Below are positions 24,816 through 35,142 of a stretch of 64,000 bases of DNA, in pieces. A model generated the notes under the pieces. It was given only the letters and a program-made list of their open reading frames with translations, did no database searches and had not been told where the DNA came from. This DNA is from Scenedesmus sp. ARA3 (taxonomy: Eukaryota > Chlorophyta > Chlorophyceae > Sphaeropleales > Scenedesmaceae). Position 1 is the stretch's first letter. Every line of letters starts with the position of its first letter. The position numbers and the translations under genes are program-made. The stretch is from the NCBI GenBank assembly GCA_004335835.1, contig RWJK01001567.1, forward strand, positions 62,001-126,000. Reading direction: 5' to 3'.

Positions 24816-24906
24816 CAGCGTTTTTTGGTAACTTAATGTTTACTTTGTTAAATTTGAATGTGAAATCCAGTCGGACATATGTGGTCCGACGTATAGTTGA
24901 GCTGCG

Positions 24907-24911
24907 TGTAA
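24907..24911 (+). terminator. candidate poly(A) signal TGTAA for VPS39
   Basis: About 92 nt after the VPS39 stop and before the next gene, whose ATG is only 328 nt downstream of that stop. The 24816-25143 interval must hold both the VPS39 3'UTR and the oxidase promoter. Confidence 0.5.
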
Positions 24912-25143
24912 CTTCGCGCCTTCTGTTGGGCTGCATCCAAGGTTCGGCAGCTGCGGCCGACGTTACGCTCACAAGTGGGTGAGACGGGCACTTGCTTCCA
25001 ACGCAACTGCTGACCTTTATTGAAGTGCGTGCTGTCCACGGTTGCAGGCTAGTTAGGTCGCAAGCAGCGTTGAAAGTGTAGGCAGCTGCAGCTCGGCAAA
25101 TCAGTTCACCCACTGCAAAAACCAAATCATCGCATTGGCAAGC

Positions 25144-28100
25144 ATGTCTCGCAACACTTCAATACTCCGTTTGATTGTAGTTGTAGCAGGCCTTCTGCTG
25201 GCATGCAGCCATGCAGCTGCGCAGCAGACAGCAGCAGACAATACAAGCAGCAGCAGCAGCAGTCAACCCCAAGTCTTGATCATTGGAGCAGGAATGGCAG
25301 GAGTAGCAGCAGCTAGAGATCTCACGGATGCAGGCATCAAAGTACTGCTGCTGGAGGCAAGGGACAGGCCAGGTACGGGCACCCTGTAAGCACAAGCAGA
25401 CTATGCATAGTATGCTTGCAACAATCGTATGCTGTTCACAGTGCCGCGGCCCTGCCAGCAGGGCAGAGCTGAAGCCTGTTCACTCAAGCCATGCTTACAA
25501 CAAATGGTTGTAAAATCATCAAACTGCAATGCCGTGTTACTTTCGTTTGTAACAGGTGGCAGGCTGCATTCAGTCAAGACCAAGGCAGGTGAGTGTGCCA
25601 CCTCGGATAGTACTGCCGCTACTGCCTGCGATGCAGCTGCCAGCAAGAAATGCTTACAATTTTGACTTTAAACCTGTTGCAGATGAATGCTGTAACATTC
25701 AAACTAGGAGTCGGTGCTCATGGTGCTTTTGGCGGTGCTGGTGGTGCTTCAGCTGATGCTTTGGCTAGCCGGCACTGTGCTGCGGGGTGCCCTCCTCCTG
25801 CTGCTGCATCTGTCCTGCAGGCGCTGTGGACAATGGCGCAACATAAATCACAATGGCACATTGCACATGAGCGCTTTGTCTGCCGTCACTGCTTTTGCCA
25901 CCTGTCCTGCAGGCTCTGTTGACCTCGGGGCGATGTGGATTCACGAGGCAGGCCCAGGCAACGCGCTGTATGACGTTGTGACAAAGCAGCTGGCCATAAA
26001 CATCTCACAGCCGCACAACTACCAGAGCGCTTCTTTATTCAACCCTGATGGGAGTCCCGGCGCTGCCATGAACTATGCGGTGCGTTAGCAGCAGGTTTCT
26101 GTCCAGCTGTGTTGTTAATGAGCCGGCATGTATGCTTGCACCCACATACACTTTTGGCACAATGTGTCATTGGACTGCTTTGTGCGTGTGCGTTAGTAAG
26201 TGTAGGACCTTGTGACAAAGCAGCTGGCCATAAACATCTCGCAGCCACACAACTACCAGAGCGCTTCTCTGTTCAACCCAGATGGGAGTCCCGGCGCTGC
26301 CATGAACTATGCGGTGCGTTGGCAGTTGGTGTCTTTCCCAGCTGTCTTGTTAACACAGGGTGCTGTTGTCTTGCATGAGCTGACATGTGTTTGCACCCAC
26401 ATGTGTACTGTTGGCACGATGTGTCATATAAACTGCGATGTGTGTGTACGGCTGTAAGTGTATGACCTTGTGACGAAGCAGCTGGCTATAAACATCTCGG
26501 CCGCACAACTACCAGAGCGCCTCATTGTTCAACCCTGATGGGACTCCTGGCGCCGCAATGAACTATGCGGTGCGTTGGCAGTTGGTGTCTTTCCCAGCTG
26601 GCTTGGTGAACACAGGGTGCGATTGTTTTGCATGACCCGGCATATGATTGATGTGTCTTCAGACTGCTCTGTGCGTGTATGTGTACACCCTTGTGACAAA
26701 GCAGCTGGCCATAAACATGTCTAGGCCGCACAACTACCAGAGCGCTTCGCTATTCAACCCTGATGGGACTCCTGGCTCTGCCATGAACTATGCGGTGCGT
26801 TGGCAGTTGGTGTCTTTCCCAGCTGTGTTGTTAACACAGGGTGTGGCTGTCTTTGCATGAATTGGCATATGCTTGCACCTACATCTGCTGTTGGCGCGAT
26901 GTGTCATTGGACTGCTTTGTGCGTGTACATATGTATGTGTATGACCTTGTGACGAAGCAGCTGGCCATAAACATCTCGCAGCCACACAACTACCAGAGCG
27001 CTTCTCTATTCAACCCTGATGGGACTCCTGGCGCCGCAATGAACTACGTGGTGCGTTGGCAGTTGGTGTCTTTCCCAGCTGTGTTGTCAACACAGGGTGC
27101 GGCTGTCTTGCATAACCCGGCAATAGCTTGCACCCGCATGTGTGTTGGGACGATGTGGGTAATAGACTTTTTGTGCGTGTACATACGTACGTGTACAACC
27201 TCGTGACAAAGCAGCTGGCAAATAACATGTCTCGGCCACACAACTACCAGAGCGCTTCTCTGTTTAACCCTGATGGGACTCCTGGCGCCGCAATGAACTA
27301 TGCGGTGCGTTGGCAGCTGGTGTCTTTCCAAGCTGGCTTGGTGAACACAGGGTGCGATTGATTGCATGACCCGGCATATGCTTGATGTGTCTTTAGACTG
27401 CTTTGTGCGTGTATGTGTATGACCTTGTGACGAAGCAGCTGGCCATCAACATCTCACAGCCGCACAACTACCAGAGCGCTTCTCTGTTCAACCCTGATGG
27501 GACTCCTGGCGCCGCAATGAACTATGCGGTGCGTTGGCAGTTGGTATCTTTCCCAGCTGTCTTGTTAACACAGGGTGCGGCTGTCTTGCACGACGCGGCA
27601 TGTGTTTGCACCCACATGTGTACTGTTGGCACGATGCGTCAGTAGTTTGCGATGTGCGTGGACATATGTAAGTGTATGACCTTGTGACAAAGCAGCCGGC
27701 CATACACATTTCACAGCCGCAGCACTACCAGAGCACTTATCTCTTCAACCTTGATGGGATTCCTGGCGCCGCAATGAACTATGCGGTGCGTGTCTGGTCA
27801 GCAGGTGCTGTGCTTGCATCGTGGTATGCAGTTACAGTATACAGTGTGCTCCGCTTGGCGTAAGAGCATGAACCACAATGAGGAGGCTAAAAGACGCTTG
27901 GGCCCTACTGAGATGTTACATTACATTACGTTAAACAAGGTAAAGAAAGGGAAATGGTTATGTGTATGCACAGAGTGAGGACGCCTCATGTACACTGCCA
28001 CATGCTTGCATTGACAACGCGCTGCCCCTGCCTGCCTGCTGCTACCGGCCGTCGCTTGCTCAGCACCCCAACAGCAGCAGCAGCAGCAGGGGTTGTGCAG

Positions 28101-31100
28101 GACATGCCACTGTATAACTTGACACAGCCGTGGATAGAGGGCACTGCATGGAGGCCTGGCCAGCAGCCATTTGCCAGGACACTCGTGCATCAAAATTTCC
28201 AGGTAAAATTGTGGCGCAGGCAAAGGCAGCCGACCAGGCGTCAGTGCTACAATGGCTGTGGCTGTTTGACTGTTGAACATGTTGGGAATGGTAATAGGGC
28301 GCTGGAAGGAGGCCTGGGCAGCAGCCGTTTGCCAGAACGCTGGTGCACCAGAACTTCCAGGTGCGGTTGTAGCACAGGCAAACGCAGCGATGCTGCAATG
28401 GTTGTAGCTATTTGACATTGTAACATGTTAGAAATAGTAATAGGGCACTGCATGGAGGCCTGGCCAGCAGCCATTTGCCAGGACACTCGTGCACCAAAAC
28501 CTCCAGGTAAAATTGTGGCGCAGGCTAAGGCAGCCGACCGGGCGTCAGTGCTGCAATCCTTGTAGCTGATTGACATTGTAAGATGTTACGAATAGTAAAA
28601 GGGCACTGCATGGAGGCCTGGCTGAGAGTCATTCGCCAGAATACTTATGCACCAAAACTTCCAGGTGTGATGATAGGTAGTTATGTGGCTCCTGGCAGCA
28701 AATGAGACGCCTTGCCTGCAAAATTTTGGCGACACATGCGTTGACATTGCTGCCATGGCGCACCTGATTGCTGGTGAAAGCACGCCCTGCACATTCTGCT
28801 GCTGGTGCTGCTGCTGCTGCTGCTGTGCATGCTGAAGAATGCTGAAGATTGCCAGTGTGATTCTGCTGTCTTGTGCCTGCCGCTGCTGCTGCTGCTGCTG
28901 CTGCAGACGCTGCTGAATGCCAACGTGACGCAGCTGAGCACGCTGCGCTACGGTGACGCCAAGACGGTGCCTGCTGTGGACGTGCTGCTGCAGCCTGGCT
29001 TTGATTCTGTTGTCAACAAGCTGCTGCCAGGCCTCAACGTCAGATACAACAGCAGTGAGTGGGCCTGTTTGGATGCTTTGTGTACAAGCTAGCTGTGGAC
29101 GTGCTGCTGCAGCTGGGGTTGGATTCAATTGTCAACAAGCTGCTACCAGGCCTCGACGTCAGATACAACAGCAGTGAGTGGGCACACACGGTCATGCTTC
29201 TGCATGAGCTAGCCGTAGCAAAAGCCGGTCACCAGGCCCATGCCTTTCTTTGTCTCTGCTGTCTGCAGCTGTGACATCCATCAGCCAGGATGCGCAAGGC
29301 GTCGCAGTGACACACACTCGCGCTCGTGCTGACACCTATGATGCACTGCACTTGTTACACCTGCATTGCAGCTGTGACAACCATCAGCCAGGATGAGCAA
29401 GACGTTGCAGTCACACTCACTCGCGCTGACAAATTTGATGCACTGCTCCTGTTACACCTGCATTGCAGCTGTGACAACCATCAGCCAGGATGCGCAAGGC
29501 GTTGCAGTGACACTGGCAAGCGGCGAAACCCTTCGCGCCCCGTACGCGCTGGTGACGCTGCCGCTGGGCGTGCTGAAAAAAGGGACAGTCAAGTTCCAGC
29601 CGCCGCTGCCTGCAGAGAAGCAGGCGGCTATCGCCAGCATGGTGAGTGTAGACACGTGCCATTTGTGGCCGCAGGCTGCTGCTGCTGCTGCTGCCCCTGG
29701 GTGTGCTCAAGGAGGGCAGTGTGAAGTTCCAACCGCCACTGCCTGCCGAGAAGCAGGCAGCAATTGGCAGCATGGTGAGTGTGTTAGGCATGCTTGTTTA
29801 CAACCGCACACTGCTGCTGCTGCTCTCAGCAAAAAGGCCTCTTGACCTTAACACTTGCATCACTGCTGCTGCTGCTGCTGCCGCTGCTGCTGCTGCCGTT
29901 GCTGCTGCTGCTGCTGCTGCTGCCGCTGCAGGGCATGGGTGTGCTGGACAAGGTGGTGCTGGTGTTCCCGCCAGATCAGATTTTCTGGAGCAAGACTACA
30001 GACTTCCTGGTCTTTGCCCGCAATGACAGCAGCGGCAGGTGGTGAGTGAATTATCTTAAACTTTTCTAATGACCTGGAGTTATGAGTGCATGAGGCTGGG
30101 CATTTGTTCCGTGTACCGCATACCACCTTTTGCATGATGCCACGGTTCTGTCCCTGTGTCGCATTACTGCTGCTGCTGCTGGATCAGGTGCAAATGGCTC
30201 ATCAATAACAGATGTGTGCTGCTGCCGCTGCTGCCAGGTCAAACTGGCTAAACTACTACAAGATGTGGCGCATGCCGGTGCTGGTGGCGCTGAACCCCGC
30301 TGACACAGCGCTGCGCCTAGAGGCGATGAGCAATGCGGAAGTGATTGCTGATGCCATGGCGGTGAGAAGACTGTGTTTGATCTTTAGGTCTGTTGTTGTG
30401 TGTTGGTGGCGCTCAACCCTGCTGACACCGCGCTGACCCTGGAGGCAATGAGTGACGAGGAAGTGATTGCTGATGTGATGGTGGTGGTAGTTGTGATTTT
30501 GTTGTTTGGTGGGTTGTTGTGGTGTGCTGGTGGCGCTCAACCCCGCAGACACGGCCCTGCGACTGGAAGCAATGAGCGACGAGGAAGTGATTGCTGGTGC
30601 GATGGCGGTGAGTGGATTGAACTTGGGGCTTTTGCGTTGGTTGTAAGGTTTTTATGGTGTGCTGGTGGCGCTCAACCCCGCTGACACGGCGCTGCGCTGG
30701 CATTGAGCGACGAAGAAGTGACTGCTGACGCCATGGCGGTGCGTGGTGTTGGCAGCTTGTGAAGTTGTTGTGGTTGTTGGGTTGATACGGTGTGCCGGTG
30801 GCGGTCACCCCTGCTGGCATATTGCTGATTTTGGAGATGATTGCGTGATGTGGAGGTCGTTACAGAAGCGGCGGCAGCAGGAGGCCTCGATAGCACTCAG
30901 AACAATAACACTTACCAGCTGCTGCTGCTGCTGTGCTCAACCCCGTACGCCCTACGCCTGATGTACGCCAACAGCAGCAGGAGACAACGGCAGCAATGCT
31001 GCCGGATCTAACAGCACAAAGGCAGGTGGCATCCCTGAGCCAGTGCAGGCGTATGTCACGTGCTGGCCACACCACTGATTCATGTTGCTGCTGCTGCACC

Positions 31101-31345
31101 CAATTCTGCAGGCGCTGCGCCTGATGTACGCCAACAGCAGCAGCAGTGCTGCCGGCGGCTCCAACAGCACAAAGGCAGGTGGCCTCCCTGAGCCAGTGCA
31201 GGCGTATGTGACGCGCTGGGCTGCAGACCCATACGCCAGGGGTGCCTACTCCTACTACGCAGTGGGCAACCCCAAGAACATCACAGGTGCGTGTGGGTGT
31301 GGGGCCCACAGGGTGCGGCACCCATCTGTTAGGCTGTGTGCATGA

Positions 31346-31380
<35 letters not shown>

Positions 31381-31994
31381 AGTGGGCAACCCCCAAAACA
31401 TCACGGGTGCGTGTGTTGCACCCTGCTGTGGGACAGCTTGCGCATGTTCTGCTGCTGCTGCTGCTGCTGCTGCAGACGCCCTCGCGGAGCCCCTTAGGCC
31501 GGCGGCTGTTTGCTGGTGAGGCGGCCAGCCCCAAGCCAGCCAGTGCTGCTGCCGCTGTTGCTGCCGCTGTTGCTGCCGCTGGTGCTACTGCTGCTCACAC
31601 TGCTGCTGCTTACACTGCTGTTGCTGTTGCTGCTGCAGATGCGTTAGCTGAACCCGTGGGCCGCCTATTATTTGCTGGTGAAGCAGCCAGTCCCAAGCCT
31701 GCCACTGTGCTTGGCGCTTATCTTTCCGGAAAGAGGGAGGCAGCGCGGCTGCTGACGCTGCTGCAAGGAGGCAGTACACCAGGCAGTACAACTGGCAGTA
31801 CAACTGGCAGTACAATCAGCAGTACAACTGGCAGTGCATCTGTTACAACTGGCAGTACAGCTGGCAGTACATCAGGCAGTACAACTGGCGGTACAAATGG
31901 CAGTACAACTGGCAGTACATCTGGCGCTAGCAGTACTGCCGGCAGCACCGAGGCCTCCTCTGCTGTTGTGAATGCCACAGGGGGGCCGCTGTGA
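25144..31994 (+). CDS. secreted FAD-dependent amine oxidase, polyamine-oxidase type
   Basis: Exons: 25144-25372, 25556-25588, 25913-26079, probably 28101-28202, 28907-29054, 29469-29641, 29932-30041, 30238-30361, 31112-31286, 31639-31994; about 538 aa in phase. A signal peptide (hydrophobic LIVVVAGLLLACSHAAA, residues 10-26) precedes the FAD-binding GAGMAG (residues 48-53) and the ...LLEARDRPGGR motif. Then VDLGAMWIH, the middle YALVTLPLGVLKKG and VLDKVVLVFP (its Lys matches the conserved flavin-facing Lys of the family), and C-terminal RLLFAGEAASPKPATVLGAY, the second FAD motif. Family knowledge: these enzymes oxidise spermine/spermidine or other amines, releasing H2O2; substrate cannot be read here. 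The tail is a Gly-Ser-Thr repeat, suggesting O-glycosylation and an extracellular site. The exon 28101-28202 is the weakest call. Introns are packed with decoy exon edges. Confidence 0.9.
25800..25850 (+). repeat. decayed copy of the 5' edge of oxidase exon 3
   Basis: A CTGTCCTGCAG acceptor followed by GCGCTGTGGACAATGGCG resembles the real junction at 25913 (CTGTCCTGCAG then GCTCTGTTGACCTCGGGGCG). Confidence 0.55.
26200..27785 (+). repeat. seven decoy copies of the 3' edge of oxidase exon 3
   Basis: After the real exon end at 26079 the segment reading LVTKQLAINISQPHNYQSAS through GAAMNYA, plus its GTGCGT donor, recurs seven times, ending at about 26313, 26569, 26794, 27050, 27304, 27528 and 27785. 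Spacings are 234, 256, 225, 256, 254, 224 and 257 nt. Most copies still read open across about 110 nt; one has lost two residues (26459-26569). No copy has a good acceptor in front of it. Confidence 0.95.
28298..28666 (+). repeat. three decoy copies of the 3' edge of oxidase exon 28101-28202
   Basis: The segment reading WRPGQQPFARTLVHQNFQ recurs near 28298-28361, 28444-28507 and 28602-28665, each followed by GTAAAA, GTGCGG or GTGTGA. The repetition itself supports the idea that 28101-28202 is a genuine exon. Confidence 0.85.
29090..29176 (+). repeat. decoy copy of the 3' edge of oxidase exon 28907-29054
   Basis: VDVLLQ through VRYNSS with the GTGAGT donor is repeated once after the real donor at 29055. 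Confidence 0.9.
29268..29425 (+). repeat. two decoy copies of the 5' edge of oxidase exon 29469-29641
   Basis: Acceptor plus reading VTSISQDAQGVAVT (29268) and VTTISQDEQDVAVT (29370) precede the real copy at 29469; spacing is close to 100 nt. Confidence 0.9.
29675..29775 (+). repeat. decoy copy of the 3' edge of oxidase exon 29469-29641
   Basis: LPLGVLKEGSVKFQPPLPAE-type reading with ATG|GTGAGT donor repeats the end of the exon 132 nt downstream. Confidence 0.9.
30398..30840 (+). repeat. four decoy copies of the 3' edge of oxidase exon 30238-30361
   Basis: VALNPADTAL through EVIADAM-like readings at about 30400-30480, 30527-30610 and 30660-30738, and a poor one at 30795-30840. The true donor is at 30362. 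Later copies have deletions. Confidence 0.9.
30937..31060 (+). repeat. decoy copy of the 5' edge of oxidase exon 31112-31286
   Basis: LMYANSSR-like sequence and ...SNSTKAGGIPEPVQAYVT-type reading in shifted frame, upstream of the real exon; it is disrupted by small indels. Confidence 0.8.
31342..31410 (+). repeat. (CTG)n plus decoy copy of the 3' edge of oxidase exon 31112-31286
   Basis: After a CTG tract, GTGGGCAACCCCCAAAACATCACG repeats the exon end, followed by GGTGCGTG. Confidence 0.8.
31448..31550 (+). repeat. (CTG)n plus decoy copy of the 5' edge of the last oxidase exon
   Basis: CAG then GACGCCCTCGCGGAGCCCCT, reading on to RRLFAGEAASPKPA, is a copy of the true start at 31639. It contains a TAG/frame break relative to the real exon. 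Confidence 0.85.
31771..31950 (+). repeat. 12-nt coding repeat for a Gly-Ser-Thr-rich tail
   Basis: Imperfect GGCAGTACAACT units encode GSTT/GSTS/GSTA repeats at the C-terminus of the oxidase. It is a low-complexity, probably O-glycosylated extension after the second FAD motif. Confidence 0.85.
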
Positions 31995-32021
31995 GTGTGT
32001 ACTGTCAGGCAGGAATAAGGC

Positions 32022-32120
32022 TGGGCTGCTGCTGCAAGAAGGCAGTGCAAACAGCAGTAACAGCAGCCTCGCAGTTGCTGCGGCCACCACTCACTGCTGT
32101 TTTGAATGCCACCGGAGGGC
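32022..32120 (+). repeat. copy of the end of the oxidase gene after its stop codon
   Basis: CTGCTGCAAGAAGGCAGT and GTTTTGAATGCCACCGGAGG-type sequence repeats the last part of the final exon, stop-region GTGAGC included. The duplication thus continues past the coding end. Confidence 0.7.
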
Positions 32121-32482
32121 CGCGGTGAGCGCTTTGTGCAGCTTTTTGAGATGCACAACATGTTGGCAGTTGGGTTGGGGGCATCATGGGTCTGCTGTGA
32201 AGAGCTGGTAGTACTGTGCAGCTTCCTGGGATGCACAACATGTTGGCAGCTTTGTTGGGAGAAAGATGGGTGGTGGTGGCAGTGAGTTTGGTGATGACGT
32301 GTGTGGGTGCGTGCATTGTGTCAGTGATGATGAACACATTGCATCGTCAATGATGATGCACGGCTTTCAGGCCCACAGGAGACTGGTAGGAGAAGCAGGG
32401 GTTGCTTGCTGTTGTTGTGATTGTTTTTGCTGTTGTTGAGGCAGGACAGCTTGCATGCTGCTGCAGTAGGCAACATTGCATG

Positions 32483-32487
32483 TGTAA
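32483..32487 (+). terminator. candidate poly(A) signal TGTAA for the oxidase
   Basis: First TGTAA after the stop, implying a 3'UTR of about 490 nt. Confidence 0.45.
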
Positions 32488-33773
32488 AAGCTAGTGAGAG
32501 GGGCCGCAATTGCATGGTAGCGCCCGTGCCTCACTTTCAAGTGCAGGCTACTGTAGCAGCATTGTGCTTACACACTTTTGAAAGGCCGCCTGTGCACACT
32601 GTGTGCCAACCAGTGTGGCCACGCCATGGTGCCGCTGTTTGAACAAGGTTTAGGCTATAGGCTGACCCCAAACCCTGATCCATGACGCACGTGGTGCTCA
32701 GCTGCTTGATGCAGCCGGCATGTTGCCTGTGGCAGGGGCTTCATGAAGCATCATTGCTGCTGCTGCGGCACACGTATTGGTTTTGGCCGCCAAGTTCGTG
32801 CATAGAATGCATGCATTGCGTAAGAGCATTTGCCACAGCTGCATGCATGCAGGCGTAGGCAGGCGTGCTGTGCACAGGACGGCGTGCTGTGCACATAGTT
32901 CCTCGCAGATCAGTCATGCAGCAGCACACTGCAGCATGCACAGAAATTGCTTTCTCGGCCTTTGTGATGGGCTGCACTTGCAGCTGTAGCGCAGCATTGT
33001 GTGTGGTCTCCTAGGTGCAGATCATCTAGGGTCTGTGCAGTGTCCATGCAAGAGCTGACAGCGGTAGCAGGATGCCAGTTGTTGCTAGCGGCATTGTCAT
33101 TGAGCAGCAGTGCTAGCTTGTGTAGGTTGCTCGACTGCTCGCTGCACTACAGCAGCAGCATCAGTGGCAGCAATGCATTGCCATGCGCCTGCAGTGACGA
33201 CAGAGCAGTAGTCTGTGCATTTCTGCTGGCGCCAAATTGCCTGAGGCTCTCTAGCCAAACCCCATTGGTTGCTGTGGCCAGCTGCGCAGCACGCATGTCG
33301 TCGGGTTGTGTGAAGCATGACAGACAGTCTCCACAGAACTGGTGGACTGTACAAAACGGCCTAGCCAAGTAGCTATACTGCTGTAGGAGTCCACAAGGCG
33401 CTCTTGGTTCTCCTGCCATTCAGCTTTGCATTGCACAAGCAAAAGCTAGGTGAGGGTGTAGAGCTGTTGTTGATCCATTTTTGCATCACAGGGGATGGTG
33501 TGCATCTACAAGCTTATTAGGCTTTGCTGTTGTGTGTGTTGCAGTTGGTAGGTGTTGTTGTTGTGGCAGAGGTAGGCGTTGTCGTAGTTGGCATTCATTA
33601 TAGTTTGCCTCTCAGGCTCTCAGCCTTTTGGGTGGCAGCAGCCATTTGTCCTGATTGGTCAATCACGGGTGTATGTGCCTGCAAGCATCGCTGCCATCCC
33701 AGCCATATGTTGCAGAGGTGAGTTTGCTTTCACGTTGATTGCGGGCTTTATTTGTGGACTGCCTGCGCCCCAC

Positions 33774-33855
33774 GACTGTTGTGGCAGTGACAACACTGAC
33801 GTCAGTTGCCCCGGGGCATTGCTGACGTCTTGTTCTCACTGCCACAACAGTGTTG
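33774..33855. repeat. inverted repeat (hairpin 1)
   Basis: Left arm ACTGTTGTGGCAGTGA...GACGTCAG...TGCCCC pairs with GGGGCA...CTGACGTC...TCACTGCCACAACAGT. The arms are about 38 nt with few mismatches and almost no loop. Confidence 0.9.
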
Positions 33856-33899
33856 TGTGCAAGCAGCTGCACTGCTGTGCTGACACAGTGCTAGCACAC

Positions 33900-33993
33900 A
33901 CGCCAGGACTCTGTGTGTGGATTGCCAGCACCCAACAACTCAGTTGCAACTCAGCTGCTGGGTGCTGGCAATCCAAACACAGAGTCCTGGCGT
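33900..33993. repeat. inverted repeat (hairpin 2)
   Basis: ACGCCAGGACTCTGTGTGTG...TTGCCAGCACCC pairs with GGGTGCTGGCAA...CACAGAGTCCTGGCGT. The arms are about 45 nt with roughly four mismatches. Confidence 0.92.
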
Positions 33994-34007
33994 AGAGTAG
34001 TAGCCCG

Positions 34008-34244
34008 CTCTAAGTGGCCCGCTTGCCATTTTAAAGACAACGGGCTGCTTGTGCAGCTCAATCACAGGTCGCTTTTGAGGTGCAGTACACTCAAACGGTT
34101 GACGTAAAACAGCTGCATTGCTGTGCTGACGGGCTGACGTAGCTTGGACAACATAACGTCAATGTACTGTGCTTCTAAAGCGACCAGTAGTTAAGCTGCA
34201 CCAGCTGCCCATTATCTTTGTGGTGGCGAGCGGGCCGCTCAGAG
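34008..34244. repeat. inverted repeat (large imperfect hairpin 3)
   Basis: CTCTAAGTGGCCCGCTTGCCA at the left pairs with TGGCGAGCGGGCCGCTCAGAG at the right; internal segments (GGTCGCTTTTGAGGTGCAGTA against TACTGTGCTTCTAAAGCGACC, and AACGGTTGACG against CGTCAATG) extend the pairing towards the centre. Confidence 0.8.
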
Positions 34245-34261
34245 ATGTACATTATGTTATT

Positions 34262-34650
34262 GACGTCATGCTGTCAATGCCATGTGACTCGGCATTAAAT
34301 TGCTGAGGTTGTCAGCACCACAATGCAGCTTGGGCCACGTTGACCGTTTGGGCAAATGTAACGGGGTCAAACCCAGCCGTCGGCAGCTACGGCTGATTGT
34401 GATAGGCTTGCTGGAACAGTGCCACCATTGCTGTAGCCCTTGTGTCATACGAAGGAAAAGATCGTTGTCGTTACAGCACGAGCGCCCTGATTGCTATTTA
34501 TTGGGCTGGCTGCTGAAGCGTGTGTCAATGACGTCATGTTGTCAGGTTATGTTGTCAATGCCAAGTCAGCTTGACAGCAGCACGGTGCAGCTGGTTCCCG
34601 TTGACCGCTTGAAACATTCAATAGACTCAAACCATTTGCACCTGCTGAGG
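34262..34650. repeat. diverged direct repeat, two copies
   Basis: The block TGACGTCATG...TGTCAATGCCA...CAGCAC...TGCAGCT...CGTTGACCG...TTG occurs at about 34262-34385 and again at 34526-34650. Confidence 0.65.
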
Positions 34651-35103
34651 CTGACAGGTTCGTTGAAAGTGCATCTCGTGTAAACCTGCAGGAAAGTGTG
34701 CTGTAGTTGACAGCAGGGGCTGCGTGTGCTGCTACAGCCGCTTTCGAAACGCTCAGGTAAGTTTCGAGTTATTATTGCCATCGGTTCTACACATGATTCG
34801 TAAGCATTGACTCGGTTGCAGCACCGTCCTAGGGCTGTCTGCAGGGAGGCTGCCACGCATGTCTCGCTATTCGCAGAAATGATCGGGCAGGTCCTTGTCA
34901 TCAGGCTAACAGTTTGACCAACTAACCAACTACTGTCTTGTTTTGTGCTGTAACGGCGCTCGGTCCATCTACCATATCAGCCAGCTCAGCAGCAGCAGCA
35001 GCAGCAGCAGCAGCTTGGCAACAGTAGCAGCAGCAACAGCACACTGAGCACTTGAGGCCCCATCGCCCTCTTTTAGCACTCACTGACCACACCTCAGCAC
35101 ACA

Positions 35104-35140
<37 letters not shown>

Positions 35141-35142
<2 letters not shown>

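Larger units (their letters stand above)
31995..35140. other. 3'UTR and intergenic stretch with fold-back repeats
   Basis: Apart from the copy at 32022-32120 and the repeats at 33774-34650 I see no coding exon. The 34900-35140 part precedes the Kelch gene and is rich in CAG units (34987-35035, 35105-35140), some directly in its 5'UTR. Confidence 0.55.

Noticed and set aside
25913..27785. Mutually exclusive exon cluster (Dscam-like) in the oxidase gene
   Set aside because: The copies keep a donor but no credible acceptor, so they cannot be used as alternative cassette exons; kept only as decoy donors.
33600..34700. Autonomous transposon
   Set aside because: No open frame resembling a transposase or reverse transcriptase within or near the hairpins.
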